Positions 49,546 through 62,273 are shown, numbered from the stretch's first letter. The stretch: 64,000 nucleotides of DNA from Emiliania huxleyi CCMP1516 (GCF_000372725.1 NW_005199907.1:74300-138299), one strand, 5' to 3'. Numbers and translations are program-made. The notes: generated by a model not told the origin, from the letters alone.

Positions 49546-52500
49546 ATGTCCATGGCGGAGGACACTCGTCAAAAGGTCGAGGTGCTTGTGCGAGCTGCCA
49601 AGCTCGTGTACGCCGCCTTCTTTGGTGCGCAGCGCCCTCTCGTGCCGCGCTCGCCACACACTGGCCGCTCTCGCCGCTCACGCCTCCCTCGACGCGCTCG
49701 CACTCATTCTCTCCGTCCCCGCCTCGCTCACCTCGCTCGCCTCTCTCCCCTTCACAGTCGAGAGAGTCGTCGTCGTGGACGAGGAGGTGTCGGGCGGAGA
49801 TGGGAGAGCTGGCGACGAGGAGCACGTCGTGACAGGTATCGACCACAGTGATCTCGCCCTCGGGAGCCCGGTGACGCAGCCGACGGGCGCCATCACCGGA
49901 GGTGCTGGTGGTGGTGCCGGTGGCGGTGCGGGGACTGGCGCAGGGGCTCGCATCGCCGACGCCGACGAGGTTGCCGCCGCCATCGAGGCGTCCTCGCTGG
50001 CGCTGCGGCGGCTGCTCGACAAAGGGGCCACAACGCAACAAGTTGCCGAGCATTTCTTTCAGTACATGGACGCAGAGTCGGAGGTGGAGGCGCCCGACGC
50101 GTACAAGACGCAGCTAATCCAGGGTCTGTCGCTCGAGGTCAACCGTGTCGCTGCGAGGGAGTACGGCGGTCGCGCAAGGGCGGCGGCCATGCGTGGCGCC
50201 CTCCGCTCAAAGACTCCGACCGCCAGGCCCGTCAGACCCGTCATACCGCAGACCGCGGCGCAGCGGCAGCGCGTGATTGACCAGCTATCGCCGTCCGGGC
50301 TTCGGGACATAAAGGACGACTTTGCCGGCCTCCTCGACAACAACGGCGCTCCCGACGTGATAACACAAAGGCGGCTGCAGCGGCAGGTTGCTTGGGCGAT
50401 GCACCGCTCTCTGCTCGGATCCAACACGGATTCGGTGATGACCGCGCTGCTCGGCGGGTACAAGGTCAGAATCACCAACATTGCAGCCCACGCGCGGCCA
50501 GATATGGCGCTAAAGAAGGTTGCCCTCTTCGTGCGGCCACTCTTCCATGCGATGCACGGGTCAATGGAACGCTTCTGGCAGCACATCACACAGCTTTTGG
50601 GGATCTTGGCGCGTGTGGATGGGGTCGAGCGCCACATTAGGATTAACGACGCGGCGACTCAAGCCAAACTGCAAGAGACGTGGGATTCGCTCTGGGTTCT
50701 CTTCAATATCCGAAGCATGATCACCAACCGCGGCCGGGCATTTGTGCGAAAGCTGGCTGGAGGCGTGGATCAGAGAAAAGTCTTCGGCTTCGAACCCTTC
50801 CCCTCGGAGGAGCGGTACGGTCAGCTCAAAGGCGCGTTGGTGGACTCGCTCGGGCTCGAGTACTTCGTGGCTTTTGGTCCTCTGGGTAAGATTGGTGCTG
50901 TGCTCGACTGGAGGCGCGCGCCTCTCCCCGCACCGTGTTTGCTGCGCTGTAGTGCCGCGCCAGGATAGACGCGCCCCTCTCACTCTCACCCCCGGCCCCT
51001 CCCTGCTGCAGGCTGCACGCGCACTTCGTTGCGTCAAACTTCGCCGAGATTCGCGAGCTTGGTGGCGACGCCAGCGTGCCAATACCGCACGCCGCCGTCG
51101 CCGTCCTCCCCGATTTGGTGGGGGCCTCGCGCAGTGGGTTCCCAATCGCCACGCCGCTGGCAGCCACGCGGCAGCCGCCGCGGCCGCTCGACCAGACGCA
51201 CCAGTATGCCGTTGACTGGCTCACTGCGGCGGTGCAGGCGAGCAGCGAGCTCGGCCTGGCCGACGAGGACTTGGACAGCCTACATGTCACGCCATTCAAG
51301 GGCGACTTGTATATTCGCGTCTTCTTTGTGGAGGGCGACGTCGATGACGACGGAGGTTGCATCGACGACCGATGCCGTCGGTCGCGTAGCCTAGCCACAG
51401 CGGTGGCAGCGCAGCGCCACCCGACGGGGCTCAGATATGGAGGCAAGCAGGTGCGCAACGGCAATTTCTTCTTTGCGGCGGACGCGCATGTCGCCTCGCG
51501 CGTGCAATCGCTGCTCGGTGGCTCGGCGACAGCGGGGCAGCTACGTGCCCAGACCTTCCTCCACCTCGAGCACCTCTTGCTCCTATCGTTCACTGGATTC
51601 GAGGCCGAGACGGACGACACGATTGAGGGCCTCCTTCCCTACTTCGACAACATCTACGCGAAGGTCGAGGCGTTAGCGGGCCAGCCGGGTGAGCCAAACG
51701 TGCTGACCTTTGACGCGTCGGGCGAGGCCAAGCTGCCCTACTCGGCCAAGGCGTACGTCTTGTCGGACGGCTCCGATGTAGTGATGACCGTCGATACGAC
51801 CAGTGGAGAGGTGATCCCGAGACCGGCGGAGTGGAAAATCAAGTCGATCTTTGCGACGAGCTGGCGACTCGAGCCCGATCAGACGTATGCTGTCTCCTTC
51901 AAGAGCACCGCGCGAGGCGCTGCTCCCTCACAGGCGGCGTCGGCCAGACTGGTTGCGGGGCCGACGGGCAGCGTGGCCCGCGTCGAGGGCGCCGTGCGTG
52001 GCAGCGGGTACTTTGCCTCTCGTACCACTGTGGTAATCGACGGGGCGCCGTCGTCGCGCTGGAACAGGAACGCGCAAGCGATCGTCTCGGATGGGCAGAT
52101 CATCGGCCTCAAGCTGGTCAGCTCGCCGAAAGAATTTCAGATCGAAGAGGTATTCGGTGACTACTCCTTCCGAATTAGTCCGCCGTTGCCCAGGGGCAAG
52201 TGGCCCGTCCAGGTGGTCCTCGGCTACCACGAGCGACGCGTTACTATGATGGAAATGCTCAGCTCCATCGCCTTTGCGCCCGAGCTCGTTCCCGGCGAGC
52301 ACATCGCTCTGCTACCAGGTTCACCGGACATGTTCCTGACCGGCGACTCCAAGTTCTTGGAGTCGATCCTTGGGCGCGACAAGGCGACGGGCACGGAGCC
52401 AGACGTCCTCTCGCGGCTCACCCAGGAGCAGCACCTCTCCCCTCGCCACCGCAATGTCGCTCCGTACTCGGTGACTCCTGATGACTTTGCCGTCAAGGGC

Positions 52501-54165
52501 ACCCCCGCCGAGCTCAACTACGTCTCGGGAACCTGCTCTCGTTCACTCCAGTTGGAGGCGACCATCTACCAAACGATGCATCGGGTCGGCGAGGCCCTGG
52601 ACAGCTGGCGCTCGGCCCTCTTTGCGCTCAACCCGTCACTTGAGCCAGCCGGATTTCGCGGCTCCAGCATCGCCGGCCGCCGCGCCGCCGAGCCGATGGA
52701 CGCTGCAAAAGCGCAGCTGGTACTGCAGGCCGCCGACCGGCTTCGCGAGGCCGCGATGAACATGAAGCACCCAACGGAGGACGGTGCCATTCGAACCTTT
52801 CGTGCCAACGTGCTGAGCGCCGCCGATGCGGCTCGCGCCGCAACCGTGCCCCGCGAGGACCCGCCGCTGCAACAACAGGACGATGAGGACGATAGCGAGG
52901 AGCCCGGCGGCGTGCTGGGAGCGATAGGAGCGGCGGCAGATGTCGTTGCAAATGTTGCAGCGGCGGTGGCGGTCGTGGTGGGGACGCCTTCTCCTCCCCC
53001 CGCTTACACCGTCGCCAACACAGAGCACACGAGTGGCCGACTCGCGTCCTCGATCGATCTCCTGGTTATGGCCGTCGACCGGCTGCGCAAGACTGGCGCT
53101 GCGGGCCACACCTCTTCTTCGCGGACTCGTCCGCACGTTGGGGGTGCTGCCGCGCAGCTAGCAGAATGCGCTTCCGCGATCGAGGGTGTGCGCGCACAGT
53201 ACCTCGAGGCCCTCGATCGCATTAGCGCCTCGGGCTGCGACGCGACGGGCCGCTTCTTCAACGGCGCGAGCGGAGCAACTGCTGGGCGGGTGCAGCCGGA
53301 GGGCGCGCCGTCTCTCATTCTCCAGCTGCGGGGGCCGCAGGGCGCGCGTACGGCGGGTGTCGCAGATGAATGCTCCGGCTTCGGCAAGGCCCTCTCCCTC
53401 AGGCCGGACGGTGTGGGCCACGTGCGCACGCCTCGAGCAACGACGGCAACGCTGCTGCTCGGTGCCGATCCTCAAACCGCCGTGCAGGTTGAGGTTGGTG
53501 GCCTCACAGTCAACGACGAGCTCCACCTGACAGTGGTGGGCGGGGGGCTGCCACGAGCAGTCCAGCCAGGCGAGCACGCAGCGTGGGCTGGGCTCCGCGA
53601 GCCGACGGAGGTGACGATGCGCCTCAGCGGCGTGGAGCAGACTTTCGTCTTTGAAGGGCAAGGGCGATCAAAGGCACTCGCCGCAGTCACCCCGAAGTGG
53701 ACGGTGCTGATTGGCTATGGATCGCCCGGCGCCTTTGTCACGGGCGGTGACAGCCCAAGTGGCAGCCTCGTCTGCGGCGGCGCCGAGATTGCGAGCAACT
53801 TGCGGTTGTATAAGGGTGGGGCTAAGGAGGAGGGGCCCGTCGCCGGCTTAGCGCTGCTCCAGGCCATTGATGGCGTGCGCTCAGCCAGAGCAGACGGGCT
53901 CTTCCACATGGTGCTTCGATCCATCGATGGCGACGAGGCACGAGTCGAGCTTATGCCGGGGCAAGAGGCGAGTCAGCCTGGGCAGCGCGTTCAGACCATC
54001 ACGCGCTTCGTTCAGAACATACAGCTCGGCCCTGTGGATTCGAGCGTCGCGCCCTACGTGAGATACAAGAAGGTTAAGTCGCAGCCCCGCAACCTGCGCG
54101 ACTGGCTGCTCCTGGACGGCCCCTCGACGGACATCACGGCCACGTCAATCATGGCGAGAGCCTAG
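49546..54165 (+). CDS. Very large unknown protein (1458 residues)
   Basis: Three exons: 49546-49624, 49758-50901 and 51012-54165. Introns are 49625-49757 (GT-AG) and 50902-51011 (GC-AG; KIGAV|LHAHFVASNFAEI). Total coding length is an exact multiple of three. It starts MSMAEDTRQKVEVLVRAAKL; a Gly-rich spacer follows ERVVVVDEEV. The middle is alpha/beta-like with no recognised domain (LFVRPLFHAMHGSMERFWQH; DQTHQYAVDWLTAAVQ; LHVTPFKGDLYIRVFFVEGD). Residues near 52,930-52,985 form a hydrophobic Ala/Val stretch (GAAADVVANVAAAVAVVVGT), perhaps a membrane or pore segment. The end is ...DGPSTDITATSIMARA-stop. The next large ORF begins right after a minisatellite, so the two may be exons of one gene. 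No signal peptide. Confidence 0.6.
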
Positions 54166-54466
54166 TCTATTCGAGATGCACTGCAGTGTCGCACTCCTCG
54201 GCTCATAGGCAGTCTCGGATAATCTCGGATAATCTCGGGTAACACCTAGTCTCGGGCAGTCCGGGTAATCTCGGGTAATCTCGAGTAATCTCAGGTAGTC
54301 AGGCAGTCTCGGGTAATCTAGGGTAGTCAAGCAGTCTCGGGTAATCTCGGGGTAATCTCGGGTAATCTCGGGTAATCTCGGGCAATCTCGGGCAATCTCG
54401 GGCGATCTCGGGCGATCTCGGGTACTCCGGTTTATCTCGGCTCATCACGCAGTCTCGTGCACACAG
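54166..54466. repeat. TCTCGGGTAA minisatellite between the two large genes
   Basis: About 20 diverged 10-bp units (AATCTCGGGT/GATCTCGGGC) from about 54215 to 54440, ending in a good acceptor CACACAG|GTGAAG. The unit is the complement of the BRF1 intron repeat (GATCACCCGA). This block behaves like an intron filler. Confidence 0.8.
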
Positions 54467-56754
54467 GTGAAGTGCCCGAGTGGCCAGCACCTCTCCAAAG
54501 TGAGCGCTGTGGCGGCGAGCGACGAGGAGGCCACATTTTCCGCGCTCAGGCTCAACCAGGTGTGGCAAGGGGACGGGCGGGAGGGGAACCAGCTGAGCGC
54601 CTATTGCCTGGAGCGCAGCACACTGCAAGACGGCATCAGGCACTTTGATGCTATCTTTGCCGATGGCTACGTCGATATGTACGCGCAGAACCCCCCGTTT
54701 GGTGAGGAGCGCCACCCCTACGAGCACCTCTGCCCGTGGGACGGAGGCGACCTTTTGTGCGGGCCTCTCCCCGAGCCACTGGCGAGCATCAGGCTCGATG
54801 CTGCTGTCCCTACGAGGTTTGAGAACGAACTGGCTCAAGGCAAGTGCGATCTTGTGCAGCCACCCCCAACCGCGCAAACCTTGGCAGATACCGTAGCCAG
54901 CACCAGCTACCTCGTCAACCTGCCAACCGACGTCGCGATTCGGGATCCACTCCGCCACCTTAACTTTGCAAACATTCTCGACCAGAGGTGGGGAGGCAGG
55001 GTTAGCTCAGTGCAGATTACTGGCGCCAGCGCCACCGCCAGCATCGCGGCCCTCCGTCAGCTCAACACCGATGCTCACCGTGGTGACGGCTGCTACCTCC
55101 GTCAGCAGCAGACGCGCTTGAGCTCTCGCTCGCACTTTGCCGCCTTTGCTGACGTAGTGAGCGCTGCACGGGCCGACGCCTCGCCAGCCGCTGTCGTCCA
55201 GGCGCTTCGCCGCGCTGCCGCCCTCCTGCAGTACTCCCCGCCTGACCGCGCCGCGCTCGAGGTCACACAAGGAGGGCACAAGCGTGGGCGAGGCATCGCG
55301 CTCGACAATGTCGAGCACGGCTCCATGCACGCCTGGATGAACTGCATCAAGACAGCGATTGACAAAATGGTCCTTGAGGCGTGGTCCATTGGATCCACCG
55401 TAGTCAACCCCCTCGTCCAGGACATCAACAACGCTGGGCCAAACTGCCATGCGCGCAAGGGCGCCATCGGCCCGACGGCCTCCGTGCCATCCCTCGCTCG
55501 CTGCCGCGGCTCCCAGATCGAAGTCTTATACCGCATGCTGCCGTCGCTGCTGGCGCACCTCCCACTGCCAGAGCAGCTAGCCTTTGAGGACGTGATCTCG
55601 TCCCTGTACCTCCTTCGAAAGTTTGTGCGAATGGGCTCGTGGCGGGCGCAGTTTCACCTCTGGGGCGTCACGGACGGCTCGAGGCGACGAGAGCTCTTCA
55701 CGCTTGCGACAGGGCTTTGGGATGCTGCCGAGGGCGTCATGTTTGCGTACTTTCCGGGTGACGCAAAGGTGGGAAAGTACGTCAAGAATCGATGGTTCAC
55801 CCGATCTTGCCGCTCGTGTTACGAGCTCATCTCGAGACGCGTGCGGCGAGGCGAGCCGCCCTTTGATGAGGGGCCACTCGAGGAACTCAATGGGCTGCTT
55901 CGCCAATTGAAGCGGCAGCACCTGCGCGGGCACGGACTGGCCGCTTTTCCACACGAGGACCTGCTTGTTTCCGCATACCTCTCGCAGGTCGCCGAGCTCC
56001 GGGCCTTCCCGCTGGCTGCGCTCTACACCGTCGCAAAGGCCAGGCATGGCCGCGAGCGGGACTCGCACGGCCAGCACGAGCTGGAGCTCGCGCTCTGCAT
56101 CATTAATCGCGCGCGAGAGTGTCGGTCGCCGGGCGGCGGCTCTCACCACCGCCGCTTTGAGTGGCGACCGCCTACTCCCTCCGTGAGAGGTGGTTGGTTG
56201 TGCCCCGCGGACACGCACCCTGGCCCGTGCCCCTATGCCGCCGCCTTCCGGCCCGGCTTTGCCTCGGCAACCACAACCAAGATGCGCTCGTGCGCTGCGG
56301 CACCGGGGGCGGGCGGCGGCGCATCAGCGGGCGGCGGTGAGGGAGAGGGCGAGGACCCGGAGGAGGAGGAGGAGGAGGAGGGTGCAGACAGCCAGCGGCT
56401 CAGCGAGGAGGAGCAGGAGGAGCAGGAGGAGCAAGAGGCGCGGGAGGCGGAGCGTGAGGCACGCGAGCGATCAGATCATTTCGACGAGACGACGGGCGCC
56501 ACGCTACACCCAGCTGCTATCTCGCTGGGCGCGGCACTGGGCGCAGCAGCGCAGCCAGGCACGCATCGCCATCACAAAAGCCGCATCGAGCCATCACAGT
56601 CACGGACTCACGTAGCTTCTATCTTTTTTGCTCAGGCACTGCGCTTACCCCGCAAGAGATGCAAGCTGCCAAGGATGCGACCCAGCTGGTGGATGAAATG
56701 CTCCGCAGTGATATGCTCGAAGAGGATATGCTCGAAGAGGGAGGGAGCGACTAG
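54467..56754 (+). CDS. Large unknown protein, probably 3' part of the same locus
   Basis: Exons 54467-56495 and 56636-56754 around a GC-AG intron (56496-56635), 715 codons in frame. The start is an acceptor-like CACACAG|GTG AAG TGC, so it may be an internal exon reading VKCPSGQHLSKVSAVAASDE. Content: HPYEHLCPWDGGDLLCGPLP; DNVEHGSMHAWMNCIKTAID; RSCRSCYELISRRVRRGEPP; a long Glu-rich segment (about 56330-56460); and a new C-terminus revealed by the splice, TALTPQEMQAAKDATQLVDE ending ...EEGGSD-stop. No known domain. Adjacent, same strand and similar style as the gene before it. Confidence 0.55.
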
Positions 56755-57785
56755 TCTCTCTAGGTGTTGTTTGTGAGCTTGCCGCGCAAAGCGAGACGCC
56801 GACCGCCGAGCGAGCGAGACGCGTGTGTATGTCATGCACACACACCTGGTTGTTCTTGCGACAGAAGACGGCGCCGATAGAGCGCGGCCTGTGATCGTAA
56901 AATTCTTTTGTGACCGTCCCTTGCTTTCGAGAGGTTACGCCGATGTCCTCCCACGGATGCCTTCGTCGCACCGTCTCTCTCTCTCTCCATCCCATCTCCG
57001 TGCATCAGCCGCGCTCACCGTAGTCAGCCAGTCTTCCAAGCCGCCTACACGCGCCGACTCGCCTGCAAAGAAACAACCGGGCGCCCGTAGCGTCCCGGCG
57101 CGTCGACAGAGATGAGCCATTCCGGCGAATGCTTCACCTCCATTCGCCGAGATATTGCCGCACTGTTATGCGAGCCAGAGCTCCTCACACCCACCCGCGA
57201 CCTCTGATATGTCCTAGCGTCGTCTCGCACGCCACCGACGTCACTGCACCTCGTGACGGAGACTCTGTTTGCTGTAGGCTTCCGGCAGATGCTGGACTTT
57301 GGTGTTCGGGCTTTCGTCCCGCAATGGCACTCGTCCTCATCCAGCCGCCGCCCGAGCGCAGGTGTGCTCATCGGAGTGCATCTCTGTAACTCGCGAAGGC
57401 ATAAGCAGCTTCCCGCGACAGATGAGAGATGTGCGTGAGTCGGGATGGCTCTCTCTTTGTTTCTGTCGAGGTGTCGTGTGTCGGTGGTCGTTTCTTCTGC
57501 GGCGCACGGTCGCCGCCTTTCTGCGTCTCACATGAAACGCGCGCATCTCTCTCTGCCGGACCACTGCCGCGACGATCGCCTCTCATGCCTTTGCCCTTTC
57601 TGCCCGTCGTGCCCCTTCCTCTGCTAGCTACAGCTGCTACTCTCTCTACTCAGTCCCACCGTACATACAAAGTACTGTCGGCAGCCCGGGCTTCACGCCC
57701 CGCCTGCCGCCGCAACTGCACGAGTGCAGAAGCGGCGCGCGAGGACCACCCTCCCTCGCCGCCCTCTCCAGCGCCGGCTGGCGCC
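56755..57785. other. Intergenic region
   Basis: No gene recognised. Promoter-like or other signals were not identified. CT-rich segments lie at 56960-57000 and 57450-57660. Confidence 0.4.
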
Positions 57786-58884
57786 TCAGCGCAGCAGCGC
57801 CTGCACCTCTCGGGCGAGCACGTCGTCGCTCTTTTCGGCGAGGGTCAGGAACTCGAAGCCCGCCGCGGGCCAGTCGACGCTGCTGAGCAGGTCGTCGCCT
57901 GGCGTCGAGTCCACCAGCACCAGAATGGCGGCTGTCTCCAACCGCTTTGCGGCCGGCAGCTTTCGGTGCCGACGCACACACGCCAGGGCGTCGCCAAGCG
58001 CGGTGACGTCGGCCGGGTCGCGGACCGGTCGGCACTCGCCTGCAGGGGGTGAGGCCGGGCCACGTCAGGCGGTCGTGTAGTGTGGGCACCGTTCGGGTCG
58101 GCGCTGCGCGGCACACCGAGGCGCGGCGCGGCTCCCGAGGATGCCAGCGTCGTCTTGAAGGTGAGCCGCCCGTCGGTGAAGGAGATGTCGGACGACACGC
58201 CGCTGTGGGCCAGCCGCTCCGAAACGGCGCCCAGAGAATCGACCAGCTGCTGCTGCGCGGCCGCCGCCGCCTCCGCCGCCTCGAGGCCGAGCTTGTGAGA
58301 GCGAGTCGCCGCCTCGGCGGCCTCTGGCGAGTGCCTGAGAGGCGAGAGAGGGCGGGTGCTGAACTAGCTGACCTGCACCCGCCGCCGCCGCGGAAAAGCG
58401 CAAAAGCGGGGCCCGCCGCAAGTGGGGCAGGGCGCCGCGGTAGGGCGAGGGCACGGGCGAGGGCGCACTCTTTCGGAACGCAGTGCATCATGTCCGTGTG
58501 GGTGTGCCGTCCCCACGACCCGAACCAGCCATCTCCCGGCCGCGTCGCGGCGCCGGCCTCGATCGAACGCGTCACCGCGATCGTGTCTGGTGCACACTGC
58601 AGCAGCGCCGCGGGCGGACGCGCGAAGGCAAGCGCGGAGGCGACCGTGCCGATGAGCGCGAGCAGCAGCAGCGGGAGCGCGGGGCAGCACGACGGGTCGG
58701 GCAAGACCTTGGCCCAGCGCCGCGCCTTGCCCGTGCCGCCGCCGCCGCCGCCGTCGGCGTCGCCGACCACAGGCTCGTCGGCCGGCGCGGCATCGTCGTC
58801 GGCGGCAGGGGGTGCCGGCGCGGGCACGTCCTCGTCGTAGCCGTCGTCATCGGGATCAGGAGTGGCGTATCGCGCGGGCGACAT
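57786..58884 (-). CDS. Single-pass membrane protein with helical ectodomain, unknown
   Basis: Exons 58884-58469, 58334-58117 and 58039-57786 give 295 residues in frame; introns 58335-58468 and 58040-58116 are GT-AG. An acidic, Pro/Ala-rich N-terminal tail (PDPDDDGYDEDVPAP) precedes one transmembrane helix (CCPALPLLLLALIGTVASAL). Then come GDGWFGSWGRHTHTDMMHC, an Ala/Glu-rich coiled-coil-like stretch (HSPEAAEAATRSHKLGLEAA), SSDISFTDGRLTFKTTLASS, and a C-terminal alpha/beta segment (RLETAAILVLVDSTPGDDLL). An acceptor-like TCGCAG|GCACC upstream (about 58915) suggests a further 5' exon whose sequence continues GTYSTVDELAGM. Function unknown. Confidence 0.6.
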
Positions 58885-60084
58885 GCCGGCGAGCTCGTCG
58901 ACCGTCGAGTAGGTGCCTGCGACCGAGCACGGGGGTGCGTGACGCTCGGACCGACGCATGGGACCGGCTCTTCCGCGCGTCGAGAGCGGCGACGCTTTCG
59001 AGGCGCGCGGCAGAGGCCCGCGGTGTGCTTCCGAGCGCGTCCGCGGCCGCGACGCGGCAGCGGGAGGTGCCCCGCCCACCAAGGCAGCCGGCCCGGCCGC
59101 TGCGGGGCCGTCGCGGGGGCGCAGGCGGGCGGGGCGACCTCAGATTTCGCGGCTGGCAGCGGGCGCCGCCAGCCGGTGACCTCCCGGGGAGGGGTGGCGA
59201 CGAGACACAATGCCGCCACTCCCGCCCGGGGAGGCTCCACCCGGGCTGTCGGCTCCCTCGGGGCCAATAGGGCTGGCCGACGGAGGTGGGGCGGAGGGAC
59301 CGCCCCCGAGGAAGAGACATCAGAAACGACTGCAGAGGCAGTGGAGCGACGCCCGAAAGGCGAGCAAGAGACCGAACCAGACTGAAGATTCACCCTGAAG
59401 GGTGGGGGACGAGGCCGGGCGGTTTACACGTTAGACAGTCGTGTGTGTACGTGACGGGTGGTGTCGTAGTGTCCGTGTCCACTAGCTCCGAGTAGAGGGG
59501 GCGTTCTGCAGTTAAGGGGAAACCCGGTACACGGAGCCCTCTCGGAGACCCGTGTTTACTTTACAGCCCTTGCCCTGCGAATGCGCACCCCCCCTAGCTA
59601 GGGGTCAGGGCTCTCTAGCCCGTAGCCCGATGCCGATCATCCGGCTCGCTGGGTGCGCTTCTCAGCTCCCCGGCCCTGGATGTGAGGTTAATGACTGCAC
59701 TCCAAGTGCTCCAAGTGCTTCCCTGTCGCTGTCCCTTGTCAAGGAGCAGGAGAACTAGGAGAGCGGAGCGCAACCAGTAGGAGGCCCGTGCCTGCCCCCG
59801 TGCCGCCGGGTGCGACTTTGTCCTATACGAGAGGGGAATCCCTGGGACCCTGTCGTGTGGGTGAACCCTGCGCCGCTGCGGCCCAGCCCCCCTCCGTGAC
59901 CGTGTCGCGATGCGCTCCCCGCTCCCGTTCCCCTGTGTCCCTGATCGTCCTTCCAAAATCCTGCTCGTGCAGGTGGGGATCTTGTCCTCCTCCCACCCCT
60001 TGTTTGGTTTGTCGGTTTTCTCTTTCTTTTTCATCCGCGATCCGGGTTGCGGGTACTAGCGCGCACACGCTGATGGTGAGAAAG
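58885..60084. other. Intergenic region with dispersed repeats
   Basis: 59543-59716 is a copy of 24738-24925; 59890-59985 is an inverted copy of 37119-37215. A GCGGGTAC at 60049-60056 matches the sequence right after the MITE that follows. No gene. Confidence 0.5.
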
Positions 60085-60485
60085 TAGAGCTGTTTAACGT
60101 TGGGAGCTGAACAGTGTTGCTAGTGTTAACAGTAACAACAGAACAACAGTGGGGCTCCCCAACAACAGTAGCTAACGTTAGGCCGGCTGAACAACAATAA
60201 GGAAGGCCTGGCAGTGACCCACGACGTTCTCCAGCGTCCAGTGCGGGTAATACCCGAAGCAATACCCGGGAAACCCCAGGTATTTTCGGGTTTTACCCGG
60301 GGTTTTTGCCATTTTCTGCTTGCTGGCCGCTGAACAACAGTAACAACAGTAACAAACAGTAACAAACAGTAACAGCATGGGCTGGGGTGAACACTTGAAC
60401 AACGTTAAGGATTTCAGCCAACACTAGCGCAACTGAGAACTGCGTTTTTTAGGCCCAAAGTTAATGATAATGTTAAACAGCTCTA
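60085..60485. mobile_element. hAT-type MITE, copy 2 (401 bp)
   Basis: TAGAGCTGTTTAACGTT at the left end and the complementary ...AATGTTAAACAGCTCTA at the right. Homologous throughout to 31006-31338 (shared CAACAACAGTAGCTAACGTT, GGAAGGCCTGGCAGTGACCC, CTGAACAACAGTAACAACAG). GCGGGTAC follows at 60486-60493 and also occurs at 60049-60056, 28 bp before the left end, so the target duplication may be displaced by a small insertion. Confidence 0.85.
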
Positions 60486-60852
60486 GCGGGTACATCCGGC
60501 CCGCTGGGTGCCAGCGCTTAGCTCCCGGCCCTGGATGTGAGGCTAATGACTGCTCTCCAAGTGCTCCAAGTGCTTTCTTTTAGAACTGACCTTAATCAAC
60601 AAGACACACAGGGGTTTCTATCGACAGTGACCAGTGACAGTGTGGACGGGGCACACGGGGCACGCGGCGGCACTGCGTCGGCGAGGCAGCTGTGAAACGC
60701 CCTGCAGGCAATAATGGCGCACGCACAATATCGACCGGCGAGAGCTCCCACCGGTCGCGGTGGGCCGTGGCCGCCCTCGGACCGCAGCCCCAGCTCGCTC
60801 CGCAGCCCACGGCTCCGAGCGCTGCTGGGGTCGCCGCAGCGCTGGGCGGCGC

Positions 60853-61837
60853 TTAGTCCGCATCCCACGAGGTCCACTGGTGGCCGCAGTTGTGGAGGTG
60901 GTAGCCCAGGATGCGCGTGAAGAGGCCGCCGTGCCCGACCACGGCGATCGTCGACTCGGGGCGCGAGAGGATCTGCAGGCGGGCAAGCGGGCCGAGAGGA
61001 GCGGTGAGGAGGCGAGCGGGGCAGTGAGGCGGCGAGAGGGGCGGTGAGCGGTGCGGTGCGAGAGGCGAGAGGCGCGGCGCCCCGCGCCTGCTCCTCGAGC
61101 TCGGCGATGCGGTCGTACAGCCCGAACTCAAAGTGCGGCGTCCACCAGACATCCGGCTTCATCGTGTCGAACCCCTCCATCTCCTTCATCTCGGGCATCG
61201 TCATCGCCAGCTGCGCCTTTGGGCGCCCCTCGTCGCAGGGCGCGCCCATCCGCTCGCGGAGCAGCGGGCAGACGACCCACTTTGGCTTGAGCGTCGGCTC
61301 CCGGTTCTGAAACGCCGGCCCGTGCCCGAACGCGCCCTGGGCGGTCTGGAAGGCGCGCGTGAGCGGCGAGACGAGCACGACCTCGACGTCCTTGAGCGGG
61401 CCGCTCGTGCCGCCCAGCCGCTCGTGCAGGTCCCTCGCCTGCCCGAGGCCGGTCGCGTTGAGCGGCGGGTCGACCAGGTTCCAGCCGGGTAGGCTCGCGT
61501 TGTGGTCGCCCTGCCCGTGCCGGATGAAGAGCACCGTCTTTGACGACGACGAGATCTGCTTGGGCTCGTTCGTGAGGACCGGCGGCTTCGACTTCTTGCT
61601 CCGGCAGCACCCGCGCAGCTTCCAGACGAAGCCGACGATGTAGTAGCTCGGCTCGCGAATAAACTGGTTGAGCACGACGATCGGCCACGGGTACGGAGAT
61701 GTCTTGCCAGGCCAGCCGTCGTCGCCGTACCTGCGGCCGGGCGCGCGCGCTGCTGGAGAGGAGCGGAGAGGGGAGGGCGGGGGCAGGGGCGCGCGCTGCT
61801 ACTTGTTCGAGAGCCGCCCGACCGTCGTCTTGTCCAT
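60853..61837 (-). CDS. Histidine phosphatase (phosphoglycerate mutase-like)
   Basis: Three exons (61837-61803, 61730-61088, 60972-60853) give 265 residues in frame; introns 61731-61802 (GT-AG) and 60973-61087 (GC-AG). It starts MDKTTVGRLSNK|YGDDGWPGK. The phosphate pocket is complete: VLFIRHGQGDHN with the catalytic His, the second Arg in SPLTRAFQTA, and the second His in VVGHGG. The partner loop RERMGAPCDEG resembles the proton-donor region of broad-specificity phosphatases. Substrate is not predictable from sequence. The short N-terminal segment (NQFIREPSYYIVGFVWKLRG) is hydrophobic but weak for an anchor. Confidence 0.82.
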
Positions 61838-62087
61838 GGCGCACAGCGCTGTTGCGCGATGTCTCCTTGCTCGGCGCGCGGCTCGATTCGGCGTACGTCC
61901 TTGTCGCAGAAAAATACTGCGCAGCTCCTTATACGGTACTAGTGTGCCCTTGTTTGTTTCTCTTGGCACCTTGGAGTGCTGGGGGGGGCGACAGGGAGGG
62001 TGTGGCCTTGAGTTATGTGTACGCCAACTCAGGGTGTGTGGCAGCCAGCTGGCTGTGTGTGTCTTGTGAGCTTGTTTGTGTCTGTGT

Positions 62088-62273
62088 GAGAGAGATTTTT
62101 AGCAATACCAAACAAATCTAACACTCACACGTCATTTGGGGCCTGGAGCACTGTTCACGCGCGCGCGAGACGTGCAGACAGGGTTGCCAGGTGAGAGCGA
62201 ATGGCGCGGTTCACGCCTCGCACAACAGAGAGAGAGATGCGCTCTGCATGGTGGGACATAAAAGAGAGCGAGT
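62088..62273 (-). repeat. 3' end of endonuclease element (reference copy)
   Basis: From GAGATTTTTAGCAATAC through the stop codon (62155-62157) into the last coding residues. Shared with 25487-25601 and 36784-36961. Marks the element's 3' terminus near 62088. Confidence 0.75.

Noticed and set aside
57429-58052. Plus-strand frames over the 57.8-kb gene
   Set aside because: The minus-strand three-exon model has a membrane helix, consistent splice sites and an exact reading frame; the plus frames have none of these.
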